NCBI GenBank assembly: GCA_023159155.1
Contig: JAJNNX010000019.1
Location: 1-64,000 of the forward strand
Direction of reading: 5' to 3'
Length of the DNA: 64,000 nt
Source of the DNA: Ustulina deusta
Taxonomy: Eukaryota; Ascomycota; Sordariomycetes; Xylariales; Xylariaceae
A model generated the notes under the pieces. That model had not been told where the DNA came from, ran no database searches, and saw only the letters and a list, made by a program, of their open reading frames with translations. Positions 58,362 to 64,000 of the stretch are shown here, piece after piece. Within the stretch, counting starts at the first letter, position 1; each line of letters starts with the position of its first letter. Position numbers and translations under genes: made by a program.

Positions 58362-61300
58362 CTATGTTTGTGCTTAAGGAGAGCGTGGCTATCGCTAGGT
58401 TACTAGCAAGGTCTGATGATCAAGGAGTGTATATTGCTATCGAAAAGAAGGATAGACAGCAATGAGAGGTAGCCAAGGGAGTGAAACGTAAATCAACTGT
58501 TATCTAGCAGATGAGGGGACCGTGGGAAGTTGTGAAACTCAAAAGAGATGTGACAGCAAGTTCTTATACGATCGTGCGCACAAAGGAAAAACTGCCGGGG
58601 CTAACGGAGGGGATCTGACAAGGCCTCATTGTTGGTGCCAACACTTGTTGACGCCAGATGCAGGTACGCTTGTACCTGATGACTAGATTATAAGCGGAAT
58701 ACCTATTACAAATGGCAACACGGCCGATTCTTTAAGCCTGGCAGTACCTATGGTACATTACAGTAGACAGGCTTTGTGGGTGTAAGCCGTGGCAGGTAAG
58801 CGAGGCGCCCCAGATCCATTGGTCGTTCCATATTCAAGATGGCCGCCATCAACTCCCTCGCCTAGGAACTAACAATAGCACACCCGTGTAGGACAACCCA
58901 TATTATCCCTCTTTACTCCTAGAATACGATTTTAGAAGGCAGTCGTGAACTGATATGAGAGTTGTTGCCTTCAAAAGGAGAAAAAAAATTGAAGATATGC
59001 AGTATGCAGTCATTGTTCATGTTCCCAACAGGAGTGTAAGAACATGGTCAGACGGTGCCGGCAGCGCAGCAGAGACAATAAATTGCGACTATAATCCTTC
59101 TCGAGGCAGGTGGGGTGTGTAGAGTACACGGCTGGCATAGGGCAAATGGAGGGGAAAAAATTGCTCAGGTTCGCTATCAGCTGTGATGTGGCTTCACAAG
59201 ATTCTGGAGTCCCATTGGTCCATGTTACGGGTGCTTGTTTGTCCCCCATGCCTGGTTGTGCCTGGTTCCTGAATCCGTGTGTCAGCATCCCAGGCACTCC
59301 AGGGCGATTCCAACCGAGGATTGGCTGTATGGTTGTCTAGACCTCCGTTCCTTGCAGATGCGTGTTGCCACCGGCTTCAGTTGTCGGATAAATTGCTTGA
59401 CCGGTCAAACTCGCCATTGTCTAACCAGATGCACTACCGTGCCACTATCTAGGCAGTTAGCGGTCAGCAATATGAACGGATGGCCGATTGTCCTAAGTAT
59501 ATCTTGCCATCAAATCTCACCGTGGTAATCGGTGTCAGAGCTCTGGTGTACAGGAGAGATGTCATCCCAGCAAGCCCAGAGAGGGGAATTGGCGCCCCGC
59601 TGACGCTCGATGTATCTACACTGCGCCATGGCCTGGTAGGTGGTGTAGTTGGTAGTGTAGAGTAGAGCACCCAAGATGTATCTACATGCTGACGAAAGCC
59701 GACCCTTCATTCTCAGCCCCGCTGTATCTATCATACCTAGTATAGTGTAGAACGGCGTGGAAAACGACAAGGAAGAAAGTTTCTTTTGCTTTGTTTTCGT
59801 GACTTGCAGCTTTTCGCGAGTGACTGAGTCATGCCAAATTGGCGGGCCACGCAATTAAGATCCCTGCAAGTGTGCGGAGAACAATCGGAGGCGATCAAGG
59901 ACCATGCAAAGTTCAACGTCTGGAATCTTGGGAGCGTCGAGAATGGCTTTCCAATGATTACGATGCACGATTCGGCAAGACTAGACCTTGAATCAACGTG
60001 GGCTTATGCCAGCTACCCTGGACGCACAGGATTCATCGTTGGCATAAGTGTTATCGAGTTGATGTAGGGTGGGGATGTCGTTGGGCAGGCCGCCAACACC
60101 CAAGCAAGTCCGTCGGCTAGTTCTCTGTGCTTTGTGTTCATTAAACTGTCAGGAGCGTATTGGTAGGTGCCAGATTTGAGGAAAATCGTGGATGACTTTT
60201 TTTGCCGTCCTAGCGTTCGATGATGAGGTGCACCATGCCCGGGGAGTTTTCGGCACGGCTAAACGCGGCTACTATCTATGATTTCAATTAGCAATAACTT
60301 GCCTCACTAGCTCGTATTGTGTCGGGTAATAGGCAGGTAGGCATGCTTGAGAGTGTGGGATGGAATTGAAAAAAAAAAATCTTTTTCTTTCATCACATTT
60401 AAGGAAGAAAAAAATATTAAAATAAAAATAAAAACCAAGCTGCATTGCCACCAATTTCCCACACAATCTGTGCATTCCAGCTATATCAGAACATTTTAGT
60501 AGACATGTGTCGGCACGGCACGGCACGTTTTGAGACTGGCCTAGTCCAAGTGTGATACAGCGAGTTGTTCGCACTCGTTACCGGTGACTTTGCCGTTGAG
60601 GGATATCCTCGTTGACAGGCACGATGCGAACCGCAAAATATGAAGAGTGCGGCCATCAGCAGGGGAGCATTGACAAGACGAGGCCAAGCGTGATAACCAA
60701 GACAGTCAGGTGCTAGACCGACTATGACTAGCATATCAAGGAGGCAAAGAGTCGATTGCCTTAGTTTCTCGGGTGAGTAGTGGACGACCAGTCTTCGACC
60801 ACGACGAACTACACGTACGTGCGCATGTCTAGGTCTAGCTATCCGAGGAGGAGGCAGTTGGGCGAACTTCTGTCGATGTAGCAGCCTATCAGCTGTTTGG
60901 GCTGTGAGTCGGCTGGCTCTGTGACGAATCACCCTCAACAAAAGATGCGACTGAGAACAAGGAGTCTACCGCTTCAGTCAAAATGGAGTAGACTAGAACA
61001 TCGCGCCATGAAATGAAAACAGCAAAGTGGATGAGTGAGTGAACTGCGTAGTCAAGTAGGTCACTGGAGAGAAGGTTGAGCTGCCAAGTGAAAAGTGGTT
61101 TAGTCCTGAAGATACCTCGCAAAATTATTTGCAGGAAAGTCGTTCGCCAGAGGGCGACGGCGGTGGGTGAACAGAGATCATCGCCGAAGGAAGGAGGCGG
61201 GCCCAACAGCGATGACGACTTCGTACAACTTGCTGGCATCGCTACAAGAAGTTGGTGCGAGGCGGGCGTCTTGGGAAGTAGTCTTGGTCGGTTCCCCGCG

Positions 61301-63292
61301 TCGTAATGTTTGATGGCTTGAATGGAGATTCGCAGTCGATGATGCTTATCCTTTCGCAGTCAATGACCTAGCAAACCCCAATGCAAATACAAGTTTGCGA
61401 ATAAATCCTTCTTAGCAAAGTTCTCGATGGGTCGGCCAGCCAAACTGGAGGAAGCCACAATAATCCCTTGAGGAGAAGCAATCTACTCAACCAAAGTAGT
61501 GGGTGGGTGAAGTCAGTCACCTGCCTTCGTATGATAGATAACTTAGAGGCAGTTAACCTAGATCATAGGTGCACGGATACGAATTGGCTAAGATAAGAGT
61601 TAAATTTAGATACAAGATCGTATACTACCGGTAGTAGATGGACTGCGCTAGATAGGTAGGTATGTTAGTGTATACATGATATACCTATTGTAGATATACC
61701 ACTCAACCTCCTGGTGTGGGGTTTTGTTTTGGGTCATGGGGCTGGGGGTTGTCGGTCGCTGTGGGGAGCTTGTGAGAGAGGTTCATGTTCCAACTTTTAT
61801 GCTTGGCACATCACCTTACCCAGGCAAGTACATACATAGGTAGTATGTAATATAGTTTGTGATATTTGGATCTTTCGAATCTACTGTAGGTCCCTAGCAA
61901 CATGCAAATTCATAAACGTATACTTCAACTGTCGCTAGGTACTATCTATCTATCCCTACCTAGATAGGTGGGCACCTCCCATTTAGGTAGGTAGTTGGCC
62001 TAAAACACCTACACCACCTACTTAGTACCTACTATCTAGGCTAGGTACCTAGTGTAGGTAAGATTTTGCGAGAACCAGCATTAGACTCGGGTCAAACCAC
62101 ATCCCCACTCCAACCAACAGCATCCTCGGCTCCGATGTCTTCAACCACTCACAGCTCTACCCACAGGCTCGGACACGATGTTTTGACCCCCCGTCGAAGG
62201 GCCGATGCTCAGCCCACCACACGCAGAATTGAAGTTGAGGAAGATTGACCGCGACGATGGGTCAACCAGCTTATTCCCATTCATGGCAAGCTGAATTAAT
62301 GCCCACTAGTGCATTAGCATCGGGCAGGTATTGGTTCGTTTTGCTTGGCGACGTCGTTTGGTGGTTAGATCCATCATCTATCCAATGACGTAGGTGAGCG
62401 GAGCGGCCACCGTGCCAATACATCGTCGAGAGCCAAGACATTGTCAAGGCAACACGAGGTTTGTGACCCGGCACTTTGTGTGGCAGCGTTGTATTCGACC
62501 CTGAAAACGGCAAAGAACATTCGGCGCCAGCACAGAATCGCACCGGATCCTCCTGTCAGCTCCCGCCCTAGACCGAAAACCGAAAGTCGAATGCCTATGA
62601 CGTATCCAGTGAGTCCGCCTTTTGCCTTTGGTCTTTGTCCACGGAGGGAACACCGGCAAAGTGGATGTTGAATGCCCGCTTGCAGCCCTGCCAGCGATGT
62701 CTGCCCCGCAAGATCGTGAGTGATATGTACAGGTAGGGTTAGTGCAGTAGCCAACCCAACCTCCCCGAGGCAGTGGATTCGGCTCGATAGGCTGTGGCCT
62801 CGTATTACCATGTAACCATAACCATGACAGCCGTTCACCATCGGCCAGCCATTTTGTACCTACCTATTCCCCCAGCAAGAGGGAGGCTATGCACTGCTGC
62901 GATCCCTCAGGACGATGCTAGGATGCAACGGTGGTTGAGATGGTGGAAATCCTTAGTACCTACCTGCGGTACTGTAAATGCTTTTCTCCCATGCATGGTT
63001 TGGCTAGGGTTCTACTCTAGCCGGGGGTGGAAGTGACATCTGAAAGATCGTCACATACAGGCCGATGCTACCTCATGTTACTAGTGTATTACGCTCTTTG
63101 TTCATCCGTCTATGTACGGGTCCGGTTGTATCATTGCCCTAGAAACAAAGACAGCGATCAGGGATGGTGGTAAATTTTCTCGCCACAACGCACCATAGAG
63201 CTGGTAGCCGGCCCCTCTAGAAAATAGGTATATATATGGGGGTTGCTAGGCAAGGAGTTATGTTTATACGCTTGTTTTCTCTCTCTCCATCC
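58362..63292. other. Gene-poor 4.9 kb, no gene supported
   Basis: Open frames of up to about 155 codons occur (for example 60,486-60,941 and 62,374-62,841), but they overlap on both strands and show no domain, signal peptide or convincing splice pattern. Base composition is normal. A/T runs lie near 60,370-60,440. The segment 61,640-62,060 is rich in CCTA and TAGGTA motifs. Unspliced or non-coding transcripts cannot be excluded. Confidence 0.5.
61640..62060. repeat. Interspersed CCTA/TAGG simple-sequence tract
   Basis: Many short copies of TAGGTAGGTA, CTACCTA and CTATCTAT in both orientations, dense at 61,935-62,060, where inverted copies could pair. It is imperfect and has no fixed unit, so it is a low-complexity tract rather than a satellite. 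Confidence 0.7.
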
Positions 63293-63301
63293 TATATATA
63301 A
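63293..63301 (+). promoter_or_regulatory. TATA box of the heptad-repeat protein gene
   Basis: TATATATAA, preceded by a CT-rich run (about 63,277-63,290), 148 bases upstream of the ATG at 63,449. This arrangement fits a strong fungal promoter. Confidence 0.5.
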
Positions 63302-63448
63302 TCGCCCTTTACAGTCGCTACCCAACTCACTCGTTGAAGCTCGTCGATATCACAATCGCTCAACCCAACCTGACCACTCGCTTCGGTCTCTCGCTTCGAA
63401 AGGATAACTACCTACTCTTAATCTTGTCGTTACTAGGAGTTCGTCATC

Positions 63449-64000
63449 ATGAAGTTCACTCAGACGTTGGCTCCTGCTGCTGCCTTGTTCGGGGCTGTCA
63501 AGGCTGGAGGATACCCAGTTTCCTCATACCCTGTGACATATCCCACGGAGACTCCCACTTATCCCACGGAGACTCTCACCTATCCCACGGAAACTCCCAC
63601 CTATCCTACGGAGACGCCTACATATCCCACGGAAACTCCCACTTATCCTACTGAGACACCTACTTATCCCACTGAGACTCCTACTTATCCCACTGAGACT
63701 CCTACCTACCCTACGGAAACACCAACCTATCCTACGGAGACTCTCACTTATCCTACGGAGACTCCTACCTATCCTACGGTGACTCCTACTAGTTACCCGG
63801 TGACGTATCCTACCTATCCTGTGACATATCCCACGGAAACTCCTACATACCCTACGGAAACGCCTACTTATCCCACGGAAACTCCTACCTACCCTACGGA
63901 GACTCCCACCTATCCTACGGAGACGCCTACTTATCCCACGGAGTCGTATCCCACGGAGACTCCCACTTACCCAACGGAGACTCCTAGTTACCCAGTGACG
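63449..64000 (+). CDS. Secreted YPTETPT heptad-repeat protein, partial (runs off the window)
   Basis: The start at 63,449 opens a frame of 184 codons that reaches the window end without a stop. Residues 1-19 (MKFTQTLAPAAALFGAVKA) form a signal peptide. From about residue 29 the protein is a tandem array of about 20 heptads, YPTETPT, with variants ETLT, VTPT and ESYPT and two interruptions reading YPVTYP. The DNA unit is 21 bases, with much third-position variation, so the amino acid pattern looks conserved beyond the DNA repeat. Pro/Thr-rich heptads of this kind are typical of heavily O-glycosylated cell-wall or surface proteins. A GPI signal or catalytic domain could lie beyond the window. 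No family is assigned. Confidence 0.85.
   Translation, partial: MKFTQTLAPAAALFGAVKAGGYPVSSYPVTYPTETPTYPTETLTYPTETPTYPTETPTYPTETPTYPTETPTYPTETPTYPTETPTYPTETPTYPTETLTYPTETPTYPTVTPTSYPVTYPTYPVTYPTETPTYPTETPTYPTETPTYPTETPTYPTETPTYPTESYPTETPTYPTETPSYPVT

Noticed and set aside
60486..61239. Two minus-strand open frames that might form one gene
   Set aside because: Sequence is Arg/Pro-rich in one and unremarkable in the other. No clean splice junction or domain connects them.
62374..62841. 155-codon minus-strand frame
   Set aside because: No domain, and competing frames on the other strand.
63334..63654. 106-codon frame with SHGDSHL repeats
   Set aside because: It is the off-frame shadow of the YPTETPT minisatellite. 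The correct frame starts at 63,449 with a signal peptide.

Overview
The window is nuclear DNA of a filamentous ascomycete (Pezizomycotina). Three things point there: short GT-AG introns of about 49 to 66 bases with CTAAC-like branch sites (one is 153 bases), clear fungal orthologues (MCM5, POM34, VPS54), and a split into two kinds of DNA. Bases 1 to about 34,685 are extremely AT-rich, almost free of CpG and full of TpA. From there to 64,000 the composition is normal and genes are present. The left block has the look of repeat-induced point mutation (RIP) acting on transposons. Sordariomycetes or Leotiomycetes is my guess from general style, not something I can prove.

Left block (1-34,685): a graveyard of LTR retrotransposons in which I found no intact gene. 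In order: a Ty3/gypsy element on the + strand with readable reverse transcriptase, RNase H and integrase relics and its 3' LTR (1-4,938); a fragment of a second gypsy family (about 5,330-6,700); unassigned AT-rich DNA; a Ty1/copia element on the + strand with an initiator-Met-tRNA type primer binding site (about 9,050-14,050); an LTR pair enclosing about 3 kb of diverged AT-rich repeat units instead of coding sequence (14,051-18,171); more AT-rich DNA with a short LTR-like repeat; a minus-strand gypsy integrase relic (about 20,950-22,270); a GC-normal island (22,375-22,600); two tandem copies of the second gypsy family sharing three LTRs (22,862-33,434); and LTR-like pieces up to the boundary. 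A solo LTR of the first gypsy family at 25,079-25,343 carries essentially no RIP mutations although it sits inside RIP-destroyed DNA.

Right block (34,686-64,000): next to the boundary are a two-exon gene for a Cys-rich protein, a decayed thioester-reductase fragment of an NRPS-like enzyme, a metzincin-type metalloprotease gene, and a broken MFS sugar transporter with a 255-bp Tc1/mariner-type MITE at its 5' end. Then comes a conserved housekeeping cluster: POM34 (minus), a degenerate acyl-CoA-ligase-like protein (plus), MCM5 (minus) and VPS54 (plus). POM34 and the ligase-like gene are divergent, the ligase-like gene and MCM5 converge, and MCM5 and VPS54 are divergent. A gene-poor stretch follows, holding a small secreted protein (57,602-58,286) and, at the right edge, the start of a secreted protein built from YPTETPT heptads that runs out of the window.

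Exon structures were worked out by hand from reading frame, splice consensus and family similarity. All family assignments are from recognition of motifs, not from database searches.
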